Assembly: GCA_025024175.1 (NCBI GenBank) | Contig: QCXZ01000001.1 | Span: forward strand, 39,612,942-39,676,941 | Source: Rhyzopertha dominica | Taxonomy: Eukaryota > Arthropoda > Insecta > Coleoptera > Bostrichidae | Direction: 5' to 3' | DNA length: 64,000 bases | Shown: positions 41,346 through 55,400 of the stretch, piece after piece | How positions within the stretch are numbered: the first letter of the stretch is position 1 | How the letters are laid out: the number at the start of each line of letters is the position of its first letter | Program-made: the position numbers and the translations under genes | The notes under the pieces: model-generated | The model's input: only the letters and a program-made list of their open reading frames with translations | The model's database searches: none | Told to the model about the DNA's origin: nothing

Positions 41346-43870
41346 AACAAAGAGTGTTTCATAAAAACCATAATAAAATTATAGTTGGTGTTCTCTCGGG
41401 AAACCATTGATGAAATGTTATCCAGTTGCTATAGCATAAGACAAACAAAAATTTTGAAAGACGTCGCCTANGGTATGCTGATTTTTAGCTTCGACGAGTG
41501 ATTAAGAAAAACACAGGTATCTAAATATTATTTATTTTATTGCTCTGAATACACAAGTTTGTGAATACAAGTAGTATGCCATGTCTACGTTGCATATATT
41601 TTTCATTTATCTGGCGTGCAAATGAAGCTTCCAAAATAAAAGAAAAGTTTTATCCTTTAAACCCCTAAACAGATAGTCATGATCTAATTTTAGACAACTA
41701 AGATAATTAAGTACTTTGCCTCAGGACATTTACATTATGTACATTAAACAGTATAACAGTTTAAGTAATATTATTTCTGAAATTTTAATTATATATAAAC
41801 AAGTGTTAATATTGAGAATGAGGGAAATTCATTTCGTTACAAAAAATCAGCACTACTTTAAACATATTAAACCAACGACGTGACTATAATTGTAAGTAGT
41901 TTTGATTTTTGCTCTTACTTGCCAAACTATAACATAAACATAATTATTAACACTACGTAATATTAAAAATTACTCCTATAACAACAACACTTTTAACAGA
42001 CCGACAAGCAGCATGTTTGCTTTCCCGGCCTGCATATTAATGGACGGATTGCCTGAACAGATCTTGAGATGAATCTCGAAGACGTTTTTATAACTAAATG
42101 TATAAACATGTTTATCCTTTATATACAAGAAATAAGTAGCTACACAACTAGTTGCAACACTGTCGTACAACCTATTTTAGAGATTTACTTCTACCTCCTT
42201 TAGCGACATTCTCTCGATAATAATCAATTTAAGAAATCTATGTACATATCACAATAATCAACTTATTAGTTGAGTTTATTAAAATTATTTTTTATTTTCC
42301 TTTTAATAGGCTGATAAATATAAAACGGAACGCAAAACGGTATGAAATAATGCACGACAAAGCGATTTCATATAATGATTACAGTATTGCGCACCGAATT
42401 ATATTTGACAGCCCATGGGAAAATGCTGCTCCGTCGAAGGGCTTTATTTAATATATATACACTAAAATATCATTAATTTTTGTATATTACACTAACTAAT
42501 GGAATGTCTGTATGGATGGATTATAAAATGTAATAAAATTAGATTCCTAGATAGACTAGATTTGACCAAACATGTGTTTTTTAACAATTGTCTAAAATAA
42601 GTACTTTAAGTAAATTCACCGCTTAAATTACAGTGCTGAAATAACATAATTAATTATATTCTGTTTCCTGGATTTCATCATTAATATTACTCATGTGTGA
42701 TATAACCATGTTGATTATTTATCATTAAAAGAAAACCACCACTAATTAACAGGTTTCTGACTTTCGTGTTTTTTTTGTTTTCTTATACACCTACATATAC
42801 TTTTGCAATTCGAAATAGTTCAGAAAAATTATGAAAGGCTTTAGCATCCAATATTTTAGCTTGTAATTACCAATAAGTATTGCTATTTGCAAGGTTTTTT
42901 AACTCCTTATTAAGTGTTTGTGTTTTACCAAATATAATTGCTTTTGAGTGAACAGGATATGGGATATGTAGAATAAGAAGGATAAGTTAAAATTATTTTT
43001 TTTGTTATACTGACTTCTGAACATGTAAAATCCAGCGTCTGGAAAAATAATTTCAGACTAGAGACGTAAAAATAATAAAACTAAAGAACAAGATGGAATA
43101 GTGGGACATTTCCTGTCTATGAGTGATATTGATGCAGGAGTTTAACGGGTTGCTGTAAATAATTTGACGTTTACATTTTTTAAGACTAGCTAAAAAATAT
43201 CACAACAGTTTGAGTTCTGCTTTAGCTGGAAGATTTGGCGATGCCGTTATAACAATTTTATTATAGCTGTATAAGTAATTTAATCAAAGTTGCCAAGTTG
43301 AGTTTTAAAATTTTTAACAGTTTCTTCGGACTTCTTTTTGAAATGATCTACCAAAAATAATTTTGCTGCGGTACTTCTTGAGTACGCATACATGCCGTTG
43401 ATGAAATATAACGATATCTACAGTTTTACGCCATAGCGTATACAAATAACGAATTTTGTAGTTGACGCAATGTTCCATTCAGATCATGCTGAATGCTGTC
43501 GCATGCGGAGCTTTCTTGCTGGCAAGTATTCTATTTATACAGCTTTTCTTTTTTAGAAAGAAATAGACTCGGGTGTAAAAAAGGGCAACCTGTCTTTAAA
43601 AGTCAGCAATATTTTTATTATATTGAGTTTTATTTACTTTAAAATTTTGATTTTTTATTAATAACGGACTCCCTTTTGGACAACGCAAAAACAATAGTGG
43701 TATTTATTCTTGCTTTAAATGAACAGTAAGCGTAAAGAAAAAGTGCGTGTAAACGTGGTTCAACGTTTTATTCATTTAAATTGAAATAGTGCGCGTATTT
43801 TGCAATTGTTTACGTATTTGTCAGTTGCTAGGCAACGCTTGTTGCTGTGACAGACAGTTAACTTCCGTAA
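41346..43870. other. Long AT-rich stretch without recognised gene
   Basis: No ORF above 65 codons and no repeat was recognised. It lies downstream (in gene sense) of the membrane-protein gene at 46185 and might contain distal 3' UTR, but nothing supports that directly. Confidence 0.5.
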
Positions 43871-43879
43871 CTTTAAAGC

Positions 43880-44520
43880 AGTAGCGCTGATCAAGCTACA
43901 ACGTTTTGGGGAGACTGACAGGAACACACGATGGCTAGATCTCTCACGAGAACGCCATTTAACCTCAGAATAACCAAAAAATCGATTAAGACAAGTTCGT
44001 GAGACACAAAGATTTCAAGAGGTTGGGTCGAAAGCTTTCAGACCAGCAATTGGGTCTAAGTTATTCCCACATAACAATTTGCTTGTGAAAATATCAATTG
44101 GAATCTTGGGCAATGCAGTAACGTACTCTTAACCGATTCTGTCTACATTTACCAGATGGAAGGCAACGTGTATGGAAACGAACGGGGGAATGATTTGCAG
44201 AGTGTGTTTTCAGAATTCAGTCATACCGGAGGTTCTTCAATGGCGTGGGCAGGCATATCAATGGAGACCTCTACGGAATTAGTCTTCATCGATGGAGCCC
44301 AATAATGAGTGCACAACAGCATATTAAGGAATATATATAACGCCAGACCATATGCAGATGCATCGGTGAATACTTAGCACAAATTGGCATTAGAAAATTC
44401 ATCTGGTCAACATGTATGGGCATGTTGGGCAGACGTGTAAGAACTCGTGCAATAGTACCAACCACCCTAAATTAGCTTCGTGTAACACTTCAAGAAAAAT
44501 GGAAGTATATTTTACATAAT
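43880..44520 (+). mobile_element. Tc1-like transposase remnant
   Basis: Plus strand, across frames: RFQEVGSKAFRPAIG (helix-turn-helix/linker region), then LPDGRQRVWKRTGE, FSHTGGSSMAWAGISMETST and ELVFIDGA. The RVW-x-R-x-GE, then GG-S-MAWAGIS, then ELVFI series is the stretch between the first and second catalytic Asp of Tc1-type transposases. A 3' part reads VPTTLNELRVTLQEKWKYIL-like. Stops and small indels throughout. Confidence 0.75.
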
Positions 44521-44880
44521 GCAGTTCATGAGCTCAGGCCTGGATTTAGGCATAGGCTGTATAGACTGAAACCTAGGGTGAAAATATAATATAAAACATA
44601 AACAGTCAAGCAAGAGACAAGGAATTAATTCAATACATAATTTTGTCTAAAAATGGCTACGCTTGATCAAAAAGAAATTTCATTCGACTTTTCGGAACCT
44701 CTTGCAGTTGAAAAATGTGTAGTACATCACGAACAAAACTTTAATATGTATAAGCTTAGGCTTTCGCGGCCATCGTTTATAGGATAGTTTACCTGTATTA
44801 TCGGGTTTTGTGGCCGATGTTTATTGGGGTTTATGTCTAACGTATCACCGGCGGGAGTGGCCAGCATTCTCAGAGGCCAA

Positions 44881-45030
44881 TTTTACTTCTTAGATTAGTC
44901 TGCAAACTAATGTCGATATGACAATAACGCTATATGGGACGTAGGTCGTATTGGTCTGCAATGACGGTGCGGTCAGCAATGTTCAACAGGGTTAACGTAG
45001 CTTGTGGTCACGCTAATCTAAGAAGTAAAA
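44881..45030. repeat. Perfect 18 bp inverted repeat bounding 150 bp
   Basis: TTTTACTTCTTAGATTAG at 44881-44898 is exactly reverse-complemented at 45013-45030, with 114 bases between. No ORF inside. It could be a tiny MITE; no target duplication is evident. Confidence 0.8.
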
Positions 45031-46020
45031 CTGACTTCTAAGGAAGATGGCAACCCGCGCCGGATACGAGTATACTTTAGGAATAAACNCCAATAAATAT
45101 CAGTCACGAAACCCGAGAATACATGTAACCTATACTAAAAACTGTAATAATTTAAAAGTAGTTTTTTTTAAAGAGAAACCAAATGTAGATTTATCTATGT
45201 TACCTCTAAATCACTTTAACGATGAAGAAAGAACATAATCGATATCTGTACGGAATACTTGTATGCTTATATAATGAATTCGACCTGTTGACATTTACAA
45301 ATCAAGTCAAACACATTATGAATTCTTCAGTTTCAAACGGTGATATGGATAATGTTTTGTGACGAATCCAGAATGAAATATGTCTCCTTTATCTTGAAAC
45401 CTTGAAAGACATAATTATTTTTAGCTTATCTTTACAAGAGCATATTAATAATTAATGAAGTTTTCCAAAGACTAAGCGACCCTAAATCCAAAATTTAACT
45501 AAATAAGCCTGATTATTTTTAGACTCTAGATGAACAAGGTAAAAAGTACAAAACAAATTTAAGCTTTTCTCGGACTTTACAAATCCTTTTCAGCCTGTGG
45601 GGGCGGAAAATTTGTAAATCCGATCTAATAATTATATCTAGTGGAGGCATTACGAAATATTAGTTTATCTTAAGCGTTCATTTTCTTTTTCTGTATCTCT
45701 ATGGTTTATTGTTGTTAACAGAAATCACTCCAAGTTTACACGTATTATTTCTTAAATTGCTGGATAGTTTATTTAAAGCAAGAGTAAATACCATGTGGTT
45801 TTTGTCCGGGAAGGTAGTGTTTGTGTATACAAAATCAAAATTGTAAAATAAATCTTAAATCATAAAAATATAGCGGACTTTTAAAAATTTCACAGGTGGC
45901 CCGTTTTTTCTACACTTGAGTATAATAGTTTGACTACTTATAAATTCCTTTTAGGAAAATGTAAGTTGTATACTACAATTTAAGCTGATTTTCGATTTAA
46001 AGCATTTATTGCAATATGGC

Positions 46021-46026
46021 TTTATT
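46021..46026 (-). terminator. Candidate poly(A) signal of the membrane-protein gene
   Basis: AATAAA on the gene strand (TTTATT on plus), 159 bases past the stop codon at 46185. First canonical hexamer seen downstream. Confidence 0.45.
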
Positions 46027-46184
46027 GTTGCTTCCCCATAAGTATTCCTAAAAATCTAGCAACCCTTGATATAACGGAAATTTGGAATGTAACATCGGAA
46101 ATCGTTAAAAGTCTTAAGTACCCCATTAATTTTTTAATCTCACAAATGTATTAAGGTACCTAAAAATATCACCAGTAACGGGAC

Positions 46185-46415
46185 TCAGAATGAGCTTTCG
46201 TGTGGCTTGGAGGTGGGCGACGAATTCGTCATTGCGGGATTGTCGTAAGCGTAGTCCAAGGCGCTATCTTCCGCCGGACGTCTGCTGATGGTGGTAGTCG
46301 CGGTCACCGGACTGTGGTCGGACTGCGTACCTGGTCCAGGTATTTCCAGTCGAAGGTCCGCTTTCCCATTAGTTACCGTCACGGTCGTCGGCGTTTTACT
46401 GGCGGTGTCCGATTT
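46185..46415 (-). CDS. Terminal exon: cytoplasmic tail
   Basis: 231 bases, from KSDTASKTPTTVTV to KPHESSF and TGA at 46185-46187. It includes LDYAYDNPAMTNSSPTS, a Tyr-Asp-Asn-Pro motif that may serve as an adaptor or kinase site (inference). The acceptor CACGTAG is preceded by a perfect TACTAAC branch-point-like sequence 30-40 bases upstream. Much higher GC than its surroundings. Confidence 0.75.
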   Translation of the reverse strand, partial: KSDTASKTPTTVTVTNGKADLRLEIPGPGTQSDHSPVTATTTISRRPAEDSALDYAYDNPAMTNSSPTSKPHESSF

Positions 46416-49400
46416 CTACGTGACAAAATTAACGATGCACAGTTAGTAAACACAAATAATATTATGAATCATGCAGCAATAATAGCCGACACTACTGATA
46501 GCGCCTTTCTCTTTTAACGACCAGCTTGGTTCGAACATATTAGCTAATGAGATACAAACAAGCAAGAGTAATCGTACTTCAACAATTGTTGCAGTTGTGG
46601 TCGTTACAAATGCCCAGGGTTTGCTTTATTTAGAGGTGGGCAATCTGGGCATTGCCCTGGACAGCAAATTTGTGAGGTGACAAAATTGATTGCAATAAGC
46701 ATATCACTAATACAATATCAGTGTTGTNGCCTGCTGCTTGCGNAAACTAAGAATTAAAAATATTTGCTCTATTGCACTGGGACAGCGGAAGTAGTTTTTT
46801 TTATTTACACTCTTAAATACGACTGTTTTAACGGTTGGAGATACATCTGATATACTTAGACCCGATACCGCTGATTAAACAGGAAAATAAAAGGAATAAC
46901 AGAATATGGAATAACAGGCTAACGGAACCGAGGAGAAATGCAAGAACAAAAAGAAGGAGGTATCAGATATCGAGACGAGCAGAAGAACATGAAGAACAAC
47001 TGAGAATATACGCGGAAGCAAAAATGGCGTATGAAAAAGATCTAGGAGAAGCAAAAGTGCGTTCATGGAACATTTTTGTAGATAAATGCTTCTAACTTGA
47101 CTTGTGGGGAACACAGTACAAATAGTCACAGAGAAAATACATCCGCAGTCTTGTTTACCCTTCACACAAGCGAAGGCGAAATCACAAAATACTGGAGACA
47201 ATCGGCGGCAGATCTGACAATGGTAGACTATGAAATGCCTGTTGGAAATAGTGATCATATCGTTATTATTGCAAAGACATAAATCTGCGATGGAGCGCAC
47301 GATACACAACCACTGAAGAACAGACTTGACTTCAAGAGTGGCGACTACGATGCAATTAGAGGCCTTTTTGACATGAGTGAAGCTAATTTGGATATGGAGG
47401 AATCCTGGAAACGGTTTAATAGAAATGTAAAACTAGCTGTTAAGAATCATGTTCTGTTGCGTCGTAATAACCGAAACTGTGAAAGACCATGGATAGNTAG
47501 AGGAATTCGAAAAGAAAAAACGTAAGCTCTGGCATAAATATAGGCAATCAGTTTCTCTTGAGGATTACAACGAATATGGACAAATCAAATTCAATATCCT
47601 GTAAAGTGAGAAAAGCTAGGCATATCTATGAAAACAACTTGGTTGACACCAAAAGCAGCAAGCAGTTCTACAAATACGTCAAAAGATGTCTGTCTTCCAA
47701 AATATCCAGACTAATATTAAAACGCAGTGATGAACTGATACATGATCCTAAGGTCGCTGACATTTTTGCAGCTGAATTCGCAACCAATTATATAGACGAG
47801 ACGCTATATAATATACCGAACTTAGCCGCCTGCGGCCAGCTCCCTGCGGAGTGGAAAAAGGGATGGATTGTGCCTGTCTACAAGAACTGTGATAAGATTT
47901 TTCAAAAAAATTATAGACAAATTTGCTTAACATCGTTAGCGTGTAAATGTCTTGAAATAATAATATCCCGAAGGGTGACTGATTTTCTTCTCAGCAGCGG
48001 CGTACTACGTAATAGGTCATCTACGAGTAATTTTTTAGAGGGTGTCGATATTTGGACTAAAGAGATTGATATAAGTAACCCAGTTGATGTCATCTACTTG
48101 GATTTCAAAAAGGCTTTTGATAGGGTTCCACATGAGAGACTGCTCAAAAGGCTGGAGCATTATGGGGTCAGGGGTAAACTGTTGGACTGGATAGCTGACT
48201 TTTTGAAAGGCAGAGTGTGCCAAGTGAGGGTGGAGGATCGGTTATCAGAGCCATATGATGTGCGTAGCGGAGTCCCTCAGGGATCGGTCTTGGGGCCACT
48301 TCTGTTTAACGTGTTTATAAGTGACCTGGTGCACGAAATTACCTGTCGAGTGTCTCTGTTTGCTGACGACACAAAGTTTTTTAGAAACCCCTTAGTGAAC
48401 CATCCTACCATTTGCAGCTCAATAAAGAACCTAGAAGCGTGGTATATGACGTGGAGTTTGGAATTAAATGCCGGAAAATGTACGGGACTCCATATAGGTC
48501 ACAATAATCCTATGCGAAATTACACTCAATGGAAGGCATCTTACCTGTGTGACGAACAAAAAAGATATCGTATGATTTAAAGTGGGCTTCGCACATTGGA
48601 CGCATTATNAAACGTGCCAATAAAATAATCTATTTGGTTTCTAAAGCATTCAGAAATATTTCGCTAGAGTTACTTTCAAAAATCATTAAAATTTATATTC
48701 GTCCTATTGTGGAATACGCAGCTAGTGTATGGAATGCATACTTTGTAAGCGACATTCATGCTTTGGAAAGAGTGCAGAGAAGAGCATCCAAATTGTCACC
48801 TGCCATTCACCACCTAACTTATGAACAGAGACTTCAGATTCTTGGTTTGCCCAAATTATCTGAAAGACGGATGACGTTTTTGAAACAAAATTCTTCATGG
48901 TTGTTATTCAATAGAAATTCGTATTTTTGAAATAAGTGAAGATACGAGGTTATGTAATAATGGCTACAAGCTGGTACGTGAACGTTTCCACAAGCTGTGT
49001 CGCCAGTACTTTTAGAGCAACCGCATCTACGGAACATGCAATTCGTTTCCTGCAGAAGTCGTGAGTGCGCGTTCTACAAATGTGTTCAAGAATTTGCTGG
49101 ATGAGTGGCGTACTGCGCAGCAAAAGTGAGATTTTGAGTTGTGTACATTGTCGGGGGCATCTTTTTGACTGTTTGGTTACTGTATTTGTGCTGTTATTGC
49201 AAGCATTGTTAACAAATTTATTTTCACACTTTTGTGTATAGTCGGACATGTCAATATGCAACATTTATTTATTTTCGATCAGATTCAAACGGCTTTGCAG
49301 CCTAATTCTGTATGTGTAATAATAATAATATTGTATAAAGGGAAAGACAAGAATCCTGAACAAGCCAAATCATATGGACCAATTAGCCTTTTAAGCAACC

Positions 49401-52400
49401 TCGTAAAAATACTAGAAGCACTAATATGTAACAAAATAAATCATATCAGAATGGGACCCGAGTTGCTCCATCCAAACCAATATGGCTTCAGAAGTGGAAG
49501 ATCAACATTCGTGGACATTGGGGGTGCATTTGATAACCTCAGTGATTGTTCAGTGAACTAAAAGAAATGGGGTTCAATGGTGATATATACGCGTCTACTG
49601 TCAGGATAGGTACGTAGTAATGCGTTGTCCGGTTGGGACGGTCACCAAACACATAACAAAAGGGTGTCTCCAGGGATTGATCTGTGGACCGATCTTCTGG
49701 GACATCAATATGGACAAACTACTGGAACACCTTAATACCAATGAAAATGTGACAGCAGCAATAGCGTGCGAAGACGACCTTGCGATAATAAAGGAAGGTG
49801 GATGGAGAGGAAAGTAAACGTCACCTTAATTGAGCTGAATAACTAGTACAAAGAGAATAAGATGAACGTGGCAGTGGACTAGAAGGCCATAGTAAGAAGA
49901 GCACAGAAGAGGGTACTGCCTTCTCGACAATGTCCTTCGAGGCATTGGCTGTGGTTATGGATGTTGCTCCCCTGGATCTAAAGATAAGGAAAAGGGCAGC
50001 GAGCTATACTGGCTGAGGAAAAACGAACCACAAAGAGTAAGGGACATCTTGGGCACATAAGCAACAACTAAGAGATATATTAACTCAGCTATAGACAACG
50101 TGTGGCAAAGTGGGTGGCAAACATGCGAAAGAAAAGGGGGAAACAGTGAGACGCCTTTTCCCAACAATAGCGAAGAGGAGGAATATAAGTTACATGCACC
50201 CGTCCAGGGGTATGATGCACTTCCTGACCGGCCATGGACCGTACCCCACACACATATAGATTTGGGAAGCGTGATCGGCCATACCGTGAATGTGGTGAGG
50301 AAGGATGTGGTATCCATGTTTGTGTACTTCTGTCCCCGAGCAGATGCCATCACTAAAGATCTGAGACACCAGAGAAATATTGAGATGCCCCGCAAGAGCA
50401 AACATATTAAAGAGGCTTGCGGGCAGAGTTTCTGGAAAGGAATATGAAAAGTATAGACACAAATAAAATACAAAATAAAAATATACTAAGCAGGAAAATA
50501 ATGGCTAGGTGATAACTACACCGGGGAACAACATCCCCAGGATGGTAAAACCAGATGTCACCAGGAATGATGCTGAAAACATAGCCATCATCAGGACGTG
50601 ATAAGTGATTTAAGGTTAATAGATTAGGCCAATACTAATCCGAGTAAATATAAGTAGTAAAACCAACAAGGAAAAAATACAATAAGACTGGGAAAAAAGA
50701 GAGCTCTGCCAAGAACATCAAAATTTAGCGCCACCTCCCCGAGGTAAGGGAGGGGAGCGAAATCTATACGTAACGTCTATAAGACGAAATAAAAATCCTA
50801 GGTACGGCCAAGAGCGCCAGAGCTTTCACGATAAAATGGATAAACGACCTGTTATAAATATTCACGCAACAGGTCTTAAAAAATGGGTTGCAAATGAAAA
50901 TAAAATCCACTTAGACCCGTAGTCAGTACTTGCGGTTCTCCAACATACCAGCAACTGCCTAAGTACATCGCTAAGGTATGCAAAAGTGCACAGGAGCAAC
51001 GTATAGCTTCGTGAAGAATTAAGAAAACTTCGTTGAACTTTTGAAACATCAAATAATAGGGGAGGACATCATGGTAAATTTTTGCGTTTTATCGCTGTTT
51101 ACAAATGTAACAGTAGACGAAACTTTGCAGTTAATCCAACAACGGTTTATTTCAAAAGAATTCCATAAACACTTAGTGGAGCTGGTCAGGCTTTGTCTTA
51201 CAACTACGTACTTCATTTTGAAAGGGATTTTCTGTTAACAGAAGAAAGAAGCAGTCTTGAGATCTCCGCTATCACCTGTAATAGTCAACATATTCTTAGC
51301 AGTGTTGAAGAAGGCGCTATCGTGGTCAGCTTAGGTGGTGTGCAGCTCCTCAAAATCCATCACCGCAATATGGAGATTGAGCAAGATGGCTGCTGCATTC
51401 CTTTTCTGGGTGTCAATGGCTAAATACTATCAGAAGAACCATATACATCCATGCTAACTCACACCATCACCCCCAACAGAAAAAATCTCTGATAACCACA
51501 CTCCTTCAAAGAGCAGATAAAATTATTGACAATTAGTTCAAAAGATTCAACACGTAAGGAATGCGTTAAAGAAGAATCGTTACAGAACCGGAGATATCCA
51601 GAGGGCTACCACCACACGAAGAAAGGAAGAACAGTAGAAACAACATACCGGCTATGCCTACCTTTTATACTTAGCTGGAGTCACCGATAAGCTAACACAT
51701 CGTTAAGAAGATAGCACAGATCTTGTTATCCCACGAGGATTCATTACCAAGACTAAAAAGACACGTACATTCACTAACTACAGTGCCAACGTGGAAAATT
51801 CTACACATGGCAGATTGTACGGCATATGCAGGCCAGAGTACAACAACATCGGTGAGACGCAAAGCTAAAGCAGGTAGCTAAATCAGCAGTTTCAAAATAT
51901 CTTAAAGAGAGCGGCCATCATAGTATTAATTTGGGGACGAATCTAAAATACTGGTTAAAAGCACCCACTACTATCCTCGGGTCATAAGAGAAACGCTGGA
52001 GATAAATAATGAAGAAACCAAACACCTTCAATCGCCGGCCTAACGGACACTTCATCATTAATTGTTTGGAACTTGCAAATGTTACGATCAATTCTCTGAA
52101 AATAGGTAAAAGGTCCACATTTCTCTTAATAACTTCAGGTTAGTAGATACTCATATTGTGATAATAATTATTGTTACTGCACGATCTCCATCATTACCTA
52201 CACTGACACGGGTTAGATTTTCTCAATGGCATGTGTTCTATCGATTAAGAGTGCGGGTGTACCGTGAAAGGAAATTAGGAAATTTCAAGACGAGACAAGC
52301 AACTAGATGGAATATTTGTGCACCTTGTTACACTAGTATTGTGATCGTTACTGAATAATCTGCCCGTGGTGCTTTTAATACTTACAATATAGAAATTTCA

Positions 52401-55400
52401 GATGCAACAAGTAGAATCATTCAAAAAGTGATCTTTTTTAATACACTCACTTATAAGGATGTTTTCTGAAAAATTACCAAATTATTCTTGTCTGCTTGAA
52501 TATAATTGGATGTTCGTTATGAATTAAAAAAAACCTTGCAAATTACTTATAGAATACAGAACGATAACTCTCTTTTTATATTATGAACTTCTATTTATAT
52601 AGGGTTTTTAACAAACAATTTAGCATTTATTTTAAATGGAACAGTCTGCGCGTTCTGAAGGGATATTTCATTATCTTCATTCATGTCAAGTCGCTACTAT
52701 TTACGTGATATTTCTGACATATGGAATAACAGACCTGAAATTTTTGATAAAAAATGTTAAATTTAGTGTATATTTTAATATGCATGGCACTTTTACATCG
52801 TACGCAGTAAAAAAGCGTCTTTATAAATAAATATACGTCTTCCTCGTGAAGAAATATTGGACATTATTTACATTTTTTCAGAAAGTGGAAGAAATTCCAG
52901 TTGTCTGCAACACTGTTCAGTTAAAAGTATCTTGAAAGAGCAGGACATACTGCATATTAATCTATTGGTTTTTGACAGATTAAAAGGATGGCCGAATGCA
53001 GTATTTAAAAAAGGAAAAAGAAACCTTCCAAACAAAAAGGAAATGAGTTCGCATTAATGACAAGTATAGGTAATTGAAAATCCGTACACAAGTACCTACT
53101 AATGAACTTAACCGATAGCGGAAATATCGCCTATCGGTAAGTAACTTTTGCATGAGATTGCCTTACTACTAGCAAAACTGAAATATGCTATTTTAAGTAG
53201 ACAAGTGTTATTTGGTAATTTCTTTATAGAAAGTTAACAGGTTGCCAACGTTGCCACAGAATTAAAAAAATATGCAAGTACTTACCTACTTTATTTTAAG
53301 CGGCGGATTGGAATATATAGGTTTATTTAAAAAAATATAATTCTGCACTACCCTAGGAATATGTCAAATCTCGTATATGTGTCAGTTTTCGTAAGATTCG
53401 ACTTGGTGTATCACTTTTTGTATTGTAAGTAATAGAGATTCTCTTATAGCCACGACTCATACGTAGATATTTCTAATTATTTTCATTTAGTATTTTCCAT
53501 TATTTGATCTCAAAATTAGTTGTATTTATTATTTGCAAGAGCAATTACAGTCCAGTTAAAATACCTTAGAAAACAGCTTGTTTCTCAACGTAGACCAAGT
53601 GACGTTTTTGTTACGTTTCCATCGTAGAATCCTCATTATCACAAATCCGACAATGATCAGGAGAAGGAAGCACAAAAGTATCAAGGTAATCGTCACCATA
53701 GTGTGTAGCTTCTGAACCGTTGCTGTAACAAATAAGCATGTTTGAAATGCAGAATGAGAATATCTATCACTTAATTTTATATACAAAACATACTTTGTTT
53801 ATTTTTATTATTCTTGAATTTCATTGTTGCCGGTTTATATACACATGACACTCCTAAAAGCAGTCGTTTATTTAAGTGCATTTAAAAGAAATCATTGTTT
53901 TGAATTGAAAGAACTGCGTTAAGTACAATTTGACTTTTATTATTCATTAATATTAGTGTTTCTAAATAAAGCAGTATTTATCTATTATTATTTTGAGAGA
54001 CTAATTTATATACATGACATTTGGTTTCGAATACCTACACGATGTGATCCTCAAAACGATAAGAAACATACGAAATAATAAAATACAAGCGTGAGCGTCA
54101 AAGGGATTCAAAAATATATTACTTTTTATTTAAAACACATTTAACATTAACATTTTGATACTTTGTGGTCAACTGTGGGAACAAACACCGAAGGGAGTGC
54201 ACTTTTAGTTTCGACAATTATTTTTAATTTCGGTAATTTGGCAAAGCAAAGAAGTGTATAGTGTATTTGCTTTTTTGAACCTTATTTTTTCGATAGAAAG
54301 AAAATAAAGAAATGTTATGCACTATTTAGATGTGAAACTTTGGAAGTACTGCCAAATTGGTAATTCTAACTTATTTCGGACAAAGATGCATCGTGGATTA
54401 GAAAGTTTAATATGCACCAGCAGCAATTGTAACAGAAACTATAAAATTGCGATGTCCTTTTCCTTGCTAAGTACATGTACACCACCATTAAAATAAGATA
54501 CGGGATTTGACAATCCCAAACTATTTTATTTGCCATGTTAAACTAGAAAAGGTGAACTGAAAGTTGTCCACTTTTCCATTATACGCTAATTTTCTAGAGA
54601 TCTAATAAACAACCCTCAAAGTAAAATATTGTTTTTTGTTTATCTCTTGCACAATTTTTATTAATAAAATTATTATTATATTTAATAATATGTATCTGAA
54701 GCTTAAATTAGCATTTCCGTTTGGTTATGGGAGAAGAATCATTTGCAACCACTATATTAAAGAAGTGCGGAAGAAAAGATTTGTTGGAAAATGGAAGGGA
54801 TACCGGATGAGTTTAACGAGGTCGGGGCAATTACTTCTTCGCTGAATTCAACGTGTGCAAAGCAGTCTCCGTGCTAACACAAACTGTTTCCCTGAAGATA
54901 CTCACCACAGCTGCGAGCGAAACGTCAGCGAAGAAGAAATGACAATAACGATCACGGCTGAAAGCCTCAAATAGAATAAAATAAAACAATTTCAAATTTA
55001 CTTCCAGACTGTAGTGAATACAGGCTAACAATTTATACAAGTAAACAGTCGAGGTCAAGTACTACGGGTGATGGTTTCACTAACTGCAGCAGTGTGCTAG
55101 ATACTAGTTAAAAAATAAAACAAGCTGCAGAAACTCAAGCATGTAGAAATGCCATTTCAAAACTAAGGTTGCAGCATTCTTATTATTTTCTTTTCATGGT
55201 GTCATTTAAGGGACTGTTGAAGTAAATTGGACCCTTTAAAAGCTATTTTACTTTCAGGGTTGTCTATTTAACTTTTAACTGGCGTGCAGTGATATAGTGT
55301 ACAGTTTTCAATTGCCACTTGTTCCACTTTGATATAATATCTGGTGTTGGAGAAAAAATATGTTTTAGAGTTATTAGCTCCATATCTTCATTTAAAAGGG

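Larger units (their letters stand above)
47300..49135 (+). mobile_element. CR1-like LINE copy
   Basis: Begins with linker sequence (NRLDFKSGDYDAIRGLF, MEESWKRFNRNVKLAV) and ends with the LINE C-terminal domain (RLCNNGYKLVRERFHKLC, then TNVFKNLLDEWRTAQQK and TGA about 49128). The long ORF inside (47558-48580) is listed separately. An internal deletion removes early reverse transcriptase blocks. No target duplication or poly(A) tail was defined. Confidence 0.8.

Noticed and set aside
50100..50447. 115-codon plus-strand ORF
   Set aside because: Wrong frame of the R1-like C-terminal region, whose correct frame reads MHFLTGHGPYPTHI.
49955..50473. 172-codon minus-strand ORF
   Set aside because: Antisense shadow of the R1-like LINE 3' part.
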